Positions 11,595 through 19,544 of a DNA stretch of 64,000 nucleotides are shown here, piece after piece. The notes beneath the pieces are model-generated. The model searched no databases. It was not told the origin of the DNA and worked only from the letters and a program-made list of their open reading frames with translations. The stretch comes from Brotonthovivens ammoniilytica (GTDB lineage: Bacteria > Bacillota > Clostridia > Lachnospirales > Lachnospiraceae): the NCBI RefSeq assembly GCF_025566885.1, contig NZ_JAOQJQ010000002.1:558001-622000 (forward strand), in the 5' to 3' direction. A program made the translations under genes and the position numbers. How positions within the stretch are numbered: the first letter of the stretch is position 1; the number at the start of each line of letters is the position of its first letter.

Positions 11595-13712
11595 TTGGCT
11601 GAAAGAGAATACCCATTGGAGAGAACCAGAAATATTGGTATTATGGCTCATATTGATGCTGGTAAAACTACCACAACAGAGCGTATCCTTTATTATACTG
11701 GTGTTAACTATAAAATTGGTGATACTCATGAAGGTACTGCAACTATGGACTGGATGGAGCAGGAACAGGAAAGAGGTATTACCATCACATCAGCTGCCAC
11801 AACCTGTCACTGGACACTGCAGGAAAACTGCAAGCCAAAACCAGGTGCATTAGAACACCGTATCAATATCATTGATACCCCAGGACACGTTGACTTCACA
11901 GTAGAAGTAGAACGTTCCCTTCGTGTATTAGATGGTGCTGTTGGTGTATTCTGTGCTAAGGGCGGTGTTGAACCACAGTCCGAAAATGTATGGCGTCAGG
12001 CTGATACCTATAATGTTCCGAGAATGGCATTTATTAACAAAATGGATATTCTTGGTGCAAATTTCTACGGTGCAGTAGATCAGATTAAAACAAGATTAGG
12101 TAAAAATGCAATCTGCATTCAGCTTCCAATCGGTAAAGAAGAGGATTTCAAAGGAATTGTTGATCTTTTCGAAATGAAAGCTTATATTTACAATGATGAT
12201 AAAGGCGATGATATTTCTATCGAGGATATTCCGGAAGATATGAAAGATGATGCAGAGCTGTATCGTACAGAGCTTGTAGAAAAAATCTGTGAGCTTGATG
12301 ATGATCTGATGATGGAATATTTAGAAGGCGAAGAACCAGATACAGATGCATTAAAGGCAGCTTTAAGAAAAGCTACCTGTGAATGTACAGCAGTTCCTGT
12401 ATGCTGTGGTACTGCATACAGAAATAAAGGTGTTCAGAAATTATTGGATGCTATTATTGAGTTTATGCCTTCTCCAATTGATATCCCGTCTATCAAAGGT
12501 ACTGATATGGATGGAAATGAAGTGGAGAGACATTCTTCTGATGACGAACCATTTTCAGCACTGGCATTTAAGATCATGGCTGATCCATTCGTTGGAAAGC
12601 TTGCATTCTTCCGTGTATATTCAGGAACAATGAACTCCGGTTCTTATGTACTGAATTCTACAAAGGGAAAGAAAGAACGTGTTGGACGTATTTTACAGAT
12701 GCATGCAAACAAGAGAGCAGAGCTTGATAAAGTTTACTCCGGTGATATTGCAGCTGCTGTAGGTTTCAAAATGACTGCAACAGGTGATACCATCTGTGAT
12801 GAGCAGCACCCGGTAATCCTGGAATCCATGGAATTCCCAGAACCGGTTATTGAGCTGGCAATTGAGCCAAAAACAAAAGCAGGACAGGGTAAGATGGGTG
12901 AAGCTCTTGCAAAACTTGCAGAAGAAGATCCTACTTTCCGTGCGCATACTAATCATGAAACAGGCCAGACCATTATCGCAGGTATGGGTGAGCTCCATCT
13001 GGAAATCATCGTTGACCGTCTGCTTCGTGAATTCAAAGTAGAAGCTAACGTTGGTGCTCCGCAGGTTGCATATAAAGAAACCTTTACAAAACCTGTTGAT
13101 CAGGAATACAAATATGCAAAACAGTCTGGTGGTCGTGGACAGTACGGTCACTGTAAAGTTAAATTTGAGCCAATGGATGCAAATGCAGAAGAAACCTTCA
13201 AATTTGAATCTTCTGTTGTGGGCGGTTCTATTCCAAAAGAATATATCCCTGCCGTTGGCGAAGGTATTGAAGAAGCAGCAAAAGCAGGTATCCTTGCAGG
13301 ATTCCCAGTTCTTGGTGTAAAAGCAAATGTATACGATGGTTCTTACCACGAAGTCGATTCATCTGAAATGGCATTCCACATTGCCGGTTCTATGGCTTTT
13401 AAAGAAGCTATGAAGAAAGCAGATCCAGTACTGCTTGAGCCGATCATGAAAGTGGAAGTTACTATGCCTGAAGAATATATGGGCGATGTAATCGGTGATA
13501 TTAACTCACGCCGCGGCCGTATTGAAGGTATGGACGATCTTGGCGGTGGTAAAATTGTCAGAGGTTATGTTCCGCTTGCTGAAATGTTTGGTTATTCTAC
13601 AGACCTGCGTTCAAAAACACAGGGACGTGGTAACTATTCAATGTTCTTTGAGAAATATGAGCCGGTACCGAAGTCTGTACAGGAAAAAATTATTTCAGCA
13701 AAAAGCAAATAA
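11595..13712 (+). CDS. fusA: Elongation factor G
   Basis: This 705-residue translocation GTPase has the G1 motif AHIDAGKTTTTERILYYTG near the start, DTPGHVDFTVEVERSLR (G3) and NKMD (G4), followed by domains II-V ending in the GRGNYSMFFEKYEPVP region. The start codon is TTG (11595) after AGGAGGAAG, with MAEREYPLERTRNIGIMAH as the start. It lies 15 bp after rpsG and ends 117 bp before tuf, which has its own promoter. Confidence 0.98.
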   Translation: MAEREYPLERTRNIGIMAHIDAGKTTTTERILYYTGVNYKIGDTHEGTATMDWMEQEQERGITITSAATTCHWTLQENCKPKPGALEHRINIIDTPGHVDFTVEVERSLRVLDGAVGVFCAKGGVEPQSENVWRQADTYNVPRMAFINKMDILGANFYGAVDQIKTRLGKNAICIQLPIGKEEDFKGIVDLFEMKAYIYNDDKGDDISIEDIPEDMKDDAELYRTELVEKICELDDDLMMEYLEGEEPDTDALKAALRKATCECTAVPVCCGTAYRNKGVQKLLDAIIEFMPSPIDIPSIKGTDMDGNEVERHSSDDEPFSALAFKIMADPFVGKLAFFRVYSGTMNSGSYVLNSTKGKKERVGRILQMHANKRAELDKVYSGDIAAAVGFKMTATGDTICDEQHPVILESMEFPEPVIELAIEPKTKAGQGKMGEALAKLAEEDPTFRAHTNHETGQTIIAGMGELHLEIIVDRLLREFKVEANVGAPQVAYKETFTKPVDQEYKYAKQSGGRGQYGHCKVKFEPMDANAEETFKFESSVVGGSIPKEYIPAVGEGIEEAAKAGILAGFPVLGVKANVYDGSYHEVDSSEMAFHIAGSMAFKEAMKKADPVLLEPIMKVEVTMPEEYMGDVIGDINSRRGRIEGMDDLGGGKIVRGYVPLAEMFGYSTDLRSKTQGRGNYSMFFEKYEPVPKSVQEKIISAKSK

Positions 13713-13715
13713 ATC

Positions 13716-13744
13716 TTGAAAATTCGGCGTATCTTTAATATAAT
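13716..13744 (+). promoter_or_regulatory. Sigma-A promoter for tuf
   Basis: TTGAAA (13716-13721) and TATAAT (13739-13744) are separated by 17 bp. The box pair starts just after the fusA stop codon and would allow independent high-level transcription of tuf. Confidence 0.8.
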
Positions 13745-13829
13745 CGAAATAGCCGAGTAAAGAAGAAAAAATCGAAAAAAGATTGAATAATATGTGCCTT
13801 AAAGGCCTATGTTGAAGGAGGAAATTCAA

Positions 13830-15017
13830 ATGGCTAAAGAAAAATTTACAAGAACGAAACCGCATTGTAATATTGGTACAATCGGACACGTAGATCATGG
13901 TAAAACAACTTTAACAGCAGCTATCACAAAAGTATTAGCAGCTAGAGTTGAAGGTAACGCAGTAGTAGATTTCGAAAATATCGATAAAGCTCCAGAAGAA
14001 AGAGAACGTGGTATCACAATTTCTACAGCTCACGTTGAGTATGAAACAGAAAATCGTCACTATGCACACGTTGACTGCCCAGGACATGCTGACTATGTTA
14101 AAAACATGATCACAGGTGCTGCTCAGATGGACGGCGCTATCCTTGTAGTAGCTGCTACAGATGGTGTTATGGCTCAGACAAAAGAGCATATCTTACTTTC
14201 CCGTCAGGTAGGTGTACCTTACATTGTTGTATTCATGAACAAATGTGATATGGTAGATGACGAAGAATTACTTGAATTAGTAGAAATGGAAATCACAGAA
14301 GTTCTGGAAGAGTATGATTTCACAGACTGCCCAATCATCAAAGGATCTGCTTTAAAAGCTCTGGAAGATCCAAACGGAGAATGGGGAGACAAGATTATGG
14401 AATTAATGGCTACAGTAGATTCCTATATTCCAGATCCTCAGCGTGCTACAGATCAGCCATTCCTTATGCCAGTAGAGGACGTATTCACAATTACAGGACG
14501 TGGTACAGTTGCTACAGGTAGAGTAGAGCGTGGTGTTATCCATATCAATGACGAAGTTGAAATCGTTGGTATTAAAGAAGATATCCAGAAAACAACAGTT
14601 ACAGGTATCGAAATGTTCCGTAAACTGTTAGACGAAGGCCAGGCTGGTGATAACATCGGTGCATTACTTCGTGGTATTAAAAGAGAAGACATCGAAAGAG
14701 GTCAGGTTCTTATTAAACCAGGTACAGTAACATGCCATACAAAATTCACAGCTCAGGTTTACGTTCTGACAAAAGATGAAGGTGGCCGTCATACTCCATT
14801 CTTCAACAACTACCGTCCACAGTTCTACTTCAGAACAACAGACGTAACAGGTGTCTGCAACTTACCAGATGGTGTAGAAATGTGTATGCCTGGTGATAAC
14901 GTAGAAATGACAATCGAACTGATCCACCCAATCGCTATGGAGCAGGGTCTTACATTCGCTATTCGTGAAGGCGGACGTACAGTAGGTTCAGGCCGTGTTG
15001 CTACAATTATCGAGTAA
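13830..15017 (+). CDS. tuf: Elongation factor Tu
   Basis: This 395-residue GTPase delivers aminoacyl-tRNA to the ribosome. The G motifs GHVDHGKTTLTAAIT, DCPGHADYVKNMI and NKCD are present, and the C-terminal barrel ends in GRTVGSGRVATIIE. The ATG at 13830 follows GAAGGAGGAAATTCAA; an upstream in-frame ATG at 13809 lies before that site. It is the last core gene of the cluster and directly borders the mobile element. Confidence 0.99.
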   Translation: MAKEKFTRTKPHCNIGTIGHVDHGKTTLTAAITKVLAARVEGNAVVDFENIDKAPEERERGITISTAHVEYETENRHYAHVDCPGHADYVKNMITGAAQMDGAILVVAATDGVMAQTKEHILLSRQVGVPYIVVFMNKCDMVDDEELLELVEMEITEVLEEYDFTDCPIIKGSALKALEDPNGEWGDKIMELMATVDSYIPDPQRATDQPFLMPVEDVFTITGRGTVATGRVERGVIHINDEVEIVGIKEDIQKTTVTGIEMFRKLLDEGQAGDNIGALLRGIKREDIERGQVLIKPGTVTCHTKFTAQVYVLTKDEGGRHTPFFNNYRPQFYFRTTDVTGVCNLPDGVEMCMPGDNVEMTIELIHPIAMEQGLTFAIREGGRTVGSGRVATIIE

Positions 15018-15036
15018 TTAAATATTACGTAAAATT

Positions 15037-15066
15037 AAGGGTTCCCGAAATGGGGAACCCTTTTTT
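15037..15066 (+). terminator. Terminator after tuf
   Basis: The stem AAGGGTTCCC (15037-15046) pairs with GGGAACCCTT (15053-15062), and a T run continues to 15066. It marks the end of the core operon and the last clearly chromosomal feature before the integrase stump. Confidence 0.92.
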
Positions 15067-15070
15067 GATA

Positions 15071-15238
15071 CTATTTTGATACTATTAACTGATTTAACTT
15101 TTCTGCTACTTCTCCATGTTTATTTGGATATAGATGTCCATATGTGTTATTTACCATTTGGACGGTATCCCCAATTCTTTCCGCTATCAGGTGGGGAGTA
15201 AACCCCATATCAATCAACAGTGATACGTGGGAATGCCG
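15071..15238 (-). pseudogene. C-terminal stump of a tyrosine recombinase (integrase)
   Basis: On the minus strand a 55-residue reading frame begins RHSHVSLLIDMGFTPHLIAE and continues through IGDTVQMVNNTYGHLYPNKH to a TAG stop at 15071-15073. RHSH is the second-box Arg-His of tyrosine recombinases, and the Tyr in NNTYGHLYP is in the place of the catalytic tyrosine. The family match ends exactly at the Arg codon; a stop codon lies just upstream, so the rest of the gene is missing. It may be a relic of an earlier insertion or the part of an integrase cut by the present element. Confidence 0.85.
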
Positions 15239-15249
15239 TTACGGTATAA

Positions 15250-15380
15250 TAACGACAAACAGAAAAAGCCTTTATTTTCAAGGGGTTTGAGCGTTTGTCG
15301 TCTTTTATTCAATTCCTTTTCCAAGTTGAAAATTGACGAAAACTATAAAGAAAAAAGGAGGCTGTTTTATTAACGACAAA
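15250..15380 (+). repeat. ACGACAAA(C) repeats at the ICE left end
   Basis: The 10-mer TAACGACAAA occurs twice in direct orientation (15250-15259 and 15371-15380). A third copy lies inverted between them as GTTTGTCGT (15293-15301), forming a 9-bp inverted repeat with the first. Such clusters near element ends are often recombinase arm-binding sites, but here that is only inference. Confidence 0.5.
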
Positions 15381-15464
15381 ATTTAATAGTGCCAGCGGTC
15401 CGGCTTTATGTCTGACCGCTGGTTGCCGTGGGCGTTTCACTTTTATAGGTGGACGCCCTTTTTT
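15354..15464 (+). promoter_or_regulatory. Leader with mini-ORF, hairpin and terminator before the first ICE operon
   Basis: AAAAAAGGAGG (15351-15361) is a perfect ribosome binding site with no long gene behind it. It is followed by a tiny frame (ATT AAC GAC AAA ATT TAA), a 9-bp hairpin CCAGCGGTC (15392-15400) with 15414-15422, and then a terminator GGGCGT...ACGCCC plus six Ts (15430-15464). The first ICE gene starts 31 bp later. This fits transcription attenuation. The same layout recurs at 26085. Confidence 0.55.
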
Positions 15465-15495
15465 CATACTCATTTTCGAGAGAAAGGAGATCCAC

Positions 15496-16017
15496 ATGGA
15501 ATTAAACGAAATGGAAAAAAAGCTGCTCTTTCAAGTGGAGGGCGATTATCAGACAAAGATCCTGAATGAACTTTATATGACCGTGCGGTATTCAAATAAT
15601 TCCGAACAGCGGGAGGCGGCAGAAGGTCTTATGGCAAAACTTCGTGTTCTGTCAAATGCAGAGTGCATGGACTTGGTAAAAGATATTCAGAAGAATTACC
15701 GTCTGCCCTATCCAGCCCGGACGATTGGAGAAAAGATCGCCGAGGCCAGACAACAATCAGGGGCAGAAAAATTGAAGGGGCATGACATCATGGCACTTGA
15801 ACGCTTTGATCCAGAAGTAAAGCACATGATCGTCTTTGATGTATTGTCTTACGATTCCCCTGTTGGCGACAAAGGCGATAAGATGCGCTTGTTCCTTACA
15901 GATGCCGGCTATCAGAAATTTTTAGAGAGCCAGGAACGGGGCGAAGTGAAACTGAAAAACCATGCGAAGGTCTCTGACGGTCATCTCCATTATGACCGCA
16001 GGGATCATGCCTTGTAA
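15496..16017 (+). CDS. ICE protein of unknown function
   Basis: I do not recognise this 173-residue protein. It is soluble, with no signal peptide or membrane segment. The N-terminal half looks helical and charged, and the C-terminal half begins DVLSYDSPVGDKGDKMRLF and ends in a basic, His-containing tail (HLHYDRRDHAL). GAAAGGAGA precedes the ATG. It is the first gene after the attenuator-like leader and lies 29 bp before the HTH gene, so it probably belongs to the establishment/regulation part of the element. Confidence 0.75.
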   Translation: MELNEMEKKLLFQVEGDYQTKILNELYMTVRYSNNSEQREAAEGLMAKLRVLSNAECMDLVKDIQKNYRLPYPARTIGEKIAEARQQSGAEKLKGHDIMALERFDPEVKHMIVFDVLSYDSPVGDKGDKMRLFLTDAGYQKFLESQERGEVKLKNHAKVSDGHLHYDRRDHAL

Positions 16018-16046
16018 CGGAATAGTCGAAGAAAGGAGGCGGTACA

Positions 16047-16919
16047 ATGGCAGTATTCCGTGTAGAGAAAACAAAGGACTTTACGATAATGAGCAATCAC
16101 CATCTGCGCAATACGGAGTTGTCCTTAAAGGCAAAGGGGCTTTTATCACTTATGTTGTCGCTGCCGGAAGATTGGGATTATACCACAAAGGGACTCGCCC
16201 ATATCTGCAAGGATGGTGTGGATTCTATCACTACTGCCCTGAAGGAACTGGAGCGGCATGGTTATCTCACCAGACAGCGCCTCCGCTATGATAACGGGCA
16301 GTTGGGAGACATTGAATATACGATCCATGAGCAGCCTGTAAGTACCGAAAACACAGGGCTTTCACCTAAACGGGAAAATCCAAGACAGGTAAAACCAGAA
16401 CAGGCAAAACCTAAACAGGCGGAACCTGAACAGGAAAATCCGGCACAATTAAATACTAATCCATTAAAAACAAAAAAATCAAAAAAAGATAAATCAATAA
16501 CTTATCCATCAATCTATCCGGCAGAGCCGGAAGCGGCAAACCGCACGGATGGGATGGATCGGATAGAGCTGATAGAAGCCTATCGTGAAATCATCAAAGA
16601 AAATATTGAATATGACTTACTGGTCTTACGGTATGGCAGGGAACGTTTGGATGAAGCCCTTGAACTTATGCTTGAAGTGATTTTGTCGAAACGCCCTTAC
16701 ATTCGCATTGCCGGAGATGATTTTCCGAGGGAAATCGTCAAGAGCCGGTTCCTGAAGATCAATTCCGGCCACTTAGAGTATGTCTTTGACTGTATCGACA
16801 AGAACACAACGAAGGTCGGAAACATCAAAGCGTATCTGCTGGCGGCGCTGTATAATGCCCCGGCTACAATGGACAGCTATTACCGTGCCGAGGTCAATCA
16901 CGACCTGTACGGCTGTTAG
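16047..16919 (+). CDS. Helix-turn-helix replication-initiator-like protein (DUF6017 type)
   Basis: This 290-residue protein begins with a winged-helix DNA-binding domain of the type found in RepA_N and related ICE proteins (SNHHLRNTELSLKAKGLLSL, then LPEDWDYTTKGLAHICKDG; about residues 13-95). A linker of repeated K/Q-A-K/E-P units (about 105-140) and a C-terminal domain (IELIEAYREIIKENIEYDLL to AALYNAPATMDSYY) follow. The C-terminal domain is that usually named DUF6017. It may start replication of the excised circle or regulate transfer genes; function is inferred. AAAGGAGGCGG precedes the ATG. Confidence 0.8.
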   Translation: MAVFRVEKTKDFTIMSNHHLRNTELSLKAKGLLSLMLSLPEDWDYTTKGLAHICKDGVDSITTALKELERHGYLTRQRLRYDNGQLGDIEYTIHEQPVSTENTGLSPKRENPRQVKPEQAKPKQAEPEQENPAQLNTNPLKTKKSKKDKSITYPSIYPAEPEAANRTDGMDRIELIEAYREIIKENIEYDLLVLRYGRERLDEALELMLEVILSKRPYIRIAGDDFPREIVKSRFLKINSGHLEYVFDCIDKNTTKVGNIKAYLLAALYNAPATMDSYYRAEVNHDLYGC

Positions 16920-16970
16920 GCACCTTTGGGTGTCTTTTTTCATTTCATCACAGGAAGGAGGCAAAGCACA

Positions 16971-17009
16971 ATGAAAAGAAACACTGTGCCGGTACTATGC
17001 CCGGCGTAA
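16971..17009 (+). CDS. 12-codon leader peptide overlapping the primase start
   Basis: An ATG at 16971 with an excellent ribosome binding site (GGAAGGAGGCAAAGCACA) opens a 12-residue frame, MKRNTVPVLCPA, that stops at 17007-17009. The primase ATG (16997) lies inside it in another frame and has no good site of its own. This suggests translational coupling of the primase to the leader. The peptide itself probably has no other role. Confidence 0.5.
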   Translation: MKRNTVPVLCPA

Positions 17010-17977
17010 CCAAAGAACAGATTCAGGCAGCGCGGGAAGCTGACTTGTTTACTTACCTGCAATTCCATGAACCCGGCGTGCTGAAACAGGATGGACCTAA
17101 TTTCCGGCATAAGGAGCATGACAGTCTGGTATATGTGACCGGGAAAAGGTACTGGTACTGGAACAGCCGCGGACGGAGTATCAATGCGCTGGACTACCTG
17201 ATCCAGATTCGGGGATATGGTCTTGTGGATGCGGTTCATGCTCTGGTAGGTGGCGAAATCCCACAGGAACCGGCTTACCGAAGTACGGCAGAAATACAGG
17301 TATCAAAAGAGCCGGAAAAGAAAACATTCGCTCTCCCCTGGGCCAGACGTTGCGCGACCGCTGCGGTCTTCTATTTGCAGAAACGGGGGATCAGCTCAGA
17401 AGTCATTCGCCAGTGTTTACAAGCCGGGATTTTTTACGAAGCCCGGTATCATGGAGAACCGGTTTGTGTGTTTGTTGGGAAAGATGATTCCGGGAAAGCG
17501 AAGTTTGCCTGTATGCGCAGTATCAGCGGCAATCTCAAAAAGGATGTCTATGGCAGCGACAAAGGATATAACTTTTGTTATCCCCCGCAAAGTCCGGGCA
17601 GCCGGCATGTGGCAGTCTTTGAAGCTCCTATTGATGCGCTTTCCCATGCGACACTTCAAGAGCTGGAGGGATGGAAATGGAATGGTTATCGCTTGTCTTT
17701 GGGCGGTACTTCCCATGTGGCGCTGACTTCTTTCCTGGAACGCCACCCGGAGATACGGCGTGTTACCCTTTATATGGACCACGACCTTGCCGGATTTGTC
17801 AATGCCCGGAAAATCAAGACCATGCTTCACGAGGATAAACGTTTCCGTCATATCCGGGTAAGTGTCAACCCTCCCCGGATGGGAAAAGATTACAATGAGA
17901 AATTGCTGCTGGTTCGGGAACAACTGCAAACCAGCCAGCACCAACGCCGCCCAAAAGAGGCGGCTGTTTCAATTTAG
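16997..17977 (+). CDS. DUF3991/Toprim primase-like protein
   Basis: This 326-residue protein has an N-terminal DUF3991-like region (YVTGKRYWYWNSRGRSINAL) and a C-terminal Toprim fold. Toprim Glu209 is in VAVFEAPIDALS and Asp261 and Asp263 are in YMDHDLAG, so the metal-binding residues are intact. Such proteins are thought to prime second-strand synthesis after single-strand transfer. The region before Toprim (RCATAAVFYLQKRGI) also matches relaxase-associated primases. The start is the first ATG in the frame and overlaps a 12-codon leader ORF. Confidence 0.85.
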   Translation: MPGVTKEQIQAAREADLFTYLQFHEPGVLKQDGPNFRHKEHDSLVYVTGKRYWYWNSRGRSINALDYLIQIRGYGLVDAVHALVGGEIPQEPAYRSTAEIQVSKEPEKKTFALPWARRCATAAVFYLQKRGISSEVIRQCLQAGIFYEARYHGEPVCVFVGKDDSGKAKFACMRSISGNLKKDVYGSDKGYNFCYPPQSPGSRHVAVFEAPIDALSHATLQELEGWKWNGYRLSLGGTSHVALTSFLERHPEIRRVTLYMDHDLAGFVNARKIKTMLHEDKRFRHIRVSVNPPRMGKDYNEKLLLVREQLQTSQHQRRPKEAAVSI

Positions 17978-17990
17978 GGAGGATTTCAAC

Positions 17991-18215
17991 ATGAATGGAT
18001 CTCAACATATCTGCTTTACAGACAGCGCCGGAAAAGCGCTGTTTTCCATTCCCGACAATGGTTTACTCTGCCTGTTCTATGGAAACGGGGACAGGCACTT
18101 TGCTGTTTGTCATCGTCTGGATGACACCCATGCAGAAATTGACGGGGTAAATTATTCGATGCCGGACTTTGCCAAAAGGATGAAACACAACCAGATCAGC
18201 TTTGCCCCGGCATAA
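17991..18215 (+). CDS. Small ICE protein of unknown function
   Basis: This 74-residue protein starts at the ATG at 17991 after GGGAGGATTTCAAC; the frame is open further upstream inside the primase end. No known domain is recognised. The chain looks beta-rich (GKALFSIPDNGLLCLFYGNG) and soluble. It lies 13 bp after the primase gene and 32 bp before the small HTH gene, in the same operon. Confidence 0.65.
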   Translation: MNGSQHICFTDSAGKALFSIPDNGLLCLFYGNGDRHFAVCHRLDDTHAEIDGVNYSMPDFAKRMKHNQISFAPA

Positions 18216-18247
18216 GGCTGGAAAACAAATAACAGGAGGATTTGAAA

Positions 18248-18529
18248 ATGAAAAAAATTGAAAATACCGCTTTGCAGATGATTGCCGAGGCTTCCCGGTG
18301 TCCAGACTACGGCCCCGATATGGTTAAATCGCTGATGAAAAAGCTGGACATGAACGAAAAGGGCTTTGCGCTTTTGATGAATGTTGCCCCATCCACAGTG
18401 CGTCTTTGGACCAGCGGAGCTGCACAGCCTTGCGGCACAGCAAAACGCCTCATGCAGATTTATGAAACCGGTCCGGAGATTGTCGGCAAGATTGCCGGCG
18501 GGCAGCTACCGGCAGATGGGAGGGATTGA
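18248..18529 (+). CDS. Small HTH protein (antitoxin/regulator-like)
   Basis: This 93-residue protein contains a helix-turn-helix of the XRE/HigA kind (about residues 35-62: MNEKGFALLMNVAPSTVRLW, then TSGAAQPCGTAKRLM). The pattern of a short N-terminal helix, HTH and IYETGPEIVGKI resembles phage Cro-like or type II antitoxin proteins with an HTH near the C-terminus. ACAGGAGGATTTGAAA precedes the ATG at 18248. No partner toxin is obvious next to it, so a regulatory role in the operon is more likely. Confidence 0.7.
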   Translation: MKKIENTALQMIAEASRCPDYGPDMVKSLMKKLDMNEKGFALLMNVAPSTVRLWTSGAAQPCGTAKRLMQIYETGPEIVGKIAGGQLPADGRD

Positions 18530-18533
18530 TTAA

Positions 18534-18611
18534 ATGGCGGGGACAGATAGCCAGCCGTTTGCGGAAAATGAGCAGGTCAAAGAGCTGCTTCACATGAAAG
18601 GAGGAATTTGA
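18534..18611 (+). CDS. 25-residue small ORF
   Basis: ATG at 18534 opens a 25-codon frame (MAGTDSQPFAENEQVKELLH, then MKGGI) whose TGA directly abuts the TTG start of the next gene. GGGAGGGATTGATTAA lies upstream. Its end contains the AAAGGAGG that serves the next gene, so it may be a real small protein, a coupling leader, or chance. Confidence 0.4.
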   Translation: MAGTDSQPFAENEQVKELLHMKGGI

Positions 18612-19514
18612 TTGAATCAGGAACCACTACCGCAGATTCATTTGATCCGTGATACAGACTTATCCGTCTTTGCGTATGAGCTCCATATTTTTGCCGGAGA
18701 TTTTCTTAGGGAATGCGAATTCAATATGCGTTCTCTGGCGACAAATACCGGGGCTGATTCCATTGCCATCATGGGGAAAAATCACATGTGGCTTTCCGAC
18801 GCCTTGTTTGCTTATTGTTCTACGGCGGATCTTCATCAAATGATCTCAACAACGGAGTTTATCGGAGCGAGGGCTTTCCTGTTTCATACGGACCGCAGAG
18901 AGGGCGGTCACTTGTACGGGGATGTCCTAATGATGGATTTAGGCACGCTGCGGCAGGATATAAAAAGAAATATCCTCTATCCCTGCGGCGTCAATGTCGA
19001 ACGCAAAGGTGGTTCAGCAGCTATGGTCAGCCTGAAAGAATGGACTGAAATGGAGCTTTACGAAAAAGATGCTCTGAAAAGTTGGGGATTTTCTTATGCC
19101 CCGAATCAAGTTACGGAATGGCAGTACCACTATTCCACGATGTTCAGACAGTGGATGGATCAGGCATTTCGTTATATGCCCCAGGATTTAGAAGAACGCC
19201 TGAATATGCAATATATGGAGGCAGCCCAGAACCCGGATATGGATAAGTACCGCATACCACAGGGAACGGCAAAGCAGATGCTTCTTTATGACGAAGCCCC
19301 TGTGTATCGCCTTCTTCCATCCGGTTCGGAGAAAATTGCGCCCATCGCGGCAATCTCTACGGGCTTGTGGTATGAAAATTACCGGGAGTTTGCCATTGCA
19401 CCAGAGGATTTAGGCGCTTTGGACAAACTGATCCGCAGGGAAACCGACCGGCTCACAGGAAACCTCCCACAACTTTACAAAAACGAAGAACGCCGCCCTG
19501 CCCCGGAGCGATAA
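18612..19514 (+). CDS. ICE accessory protein of unknown function (300 aa)
   Basis: I do not recognise the family. The start is TTG at 18612, placed 7 bases after AAAGGAGG (18597-18604). The protein is soluble, with an alpha/beta N-terminal half (DTDLSVFAYELHIFAGDFLR) and a hydrophilic C-terminal part that ends in the basic tail RRPAPER. Its place between the small HTH gene and the LPD1 protein suggests a polyvalent accessory protein, one of those transferred with or made early after entry of the DNA. Function is unknown. Confidence 0.7.
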   Translation: MNQEPLPQIHLIRDTDLSVFAYELHIFAGDFLRECEFNMRSLATNTGADSIAIMGKNHMWLSDALFAYCSTADLHQMISTTEFIGARAFLFHTDRREGGHLYGDVLMMDLGTLRQDIKRNILYPCGVNVERKGGSAAMVSLKEWTEMELYEKDALKSWGFSYAPNQVTEWQYHYSTMFRQWMDQAFRYMPQDLEERLNMQYMEAAQNPDMDKYRIPQGTAKQMLLYDEAPVYRLLPSGSEKIAPIAAISTGLWYENYREFAIAPEDLGALDKLIRRETDRLTGNLPQLYKNEERRPAPER

Positions 19515-19544
19515 GAATTCTACACTGACTGGAGGTGATGAAGA

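Noticed and set aside
15018..15300. A tRNA gene or tRNA end as ICE target
   Set aside because: No cloverleaf is seen after tuf; the only recognisable features are the terminator and the integrase stump.
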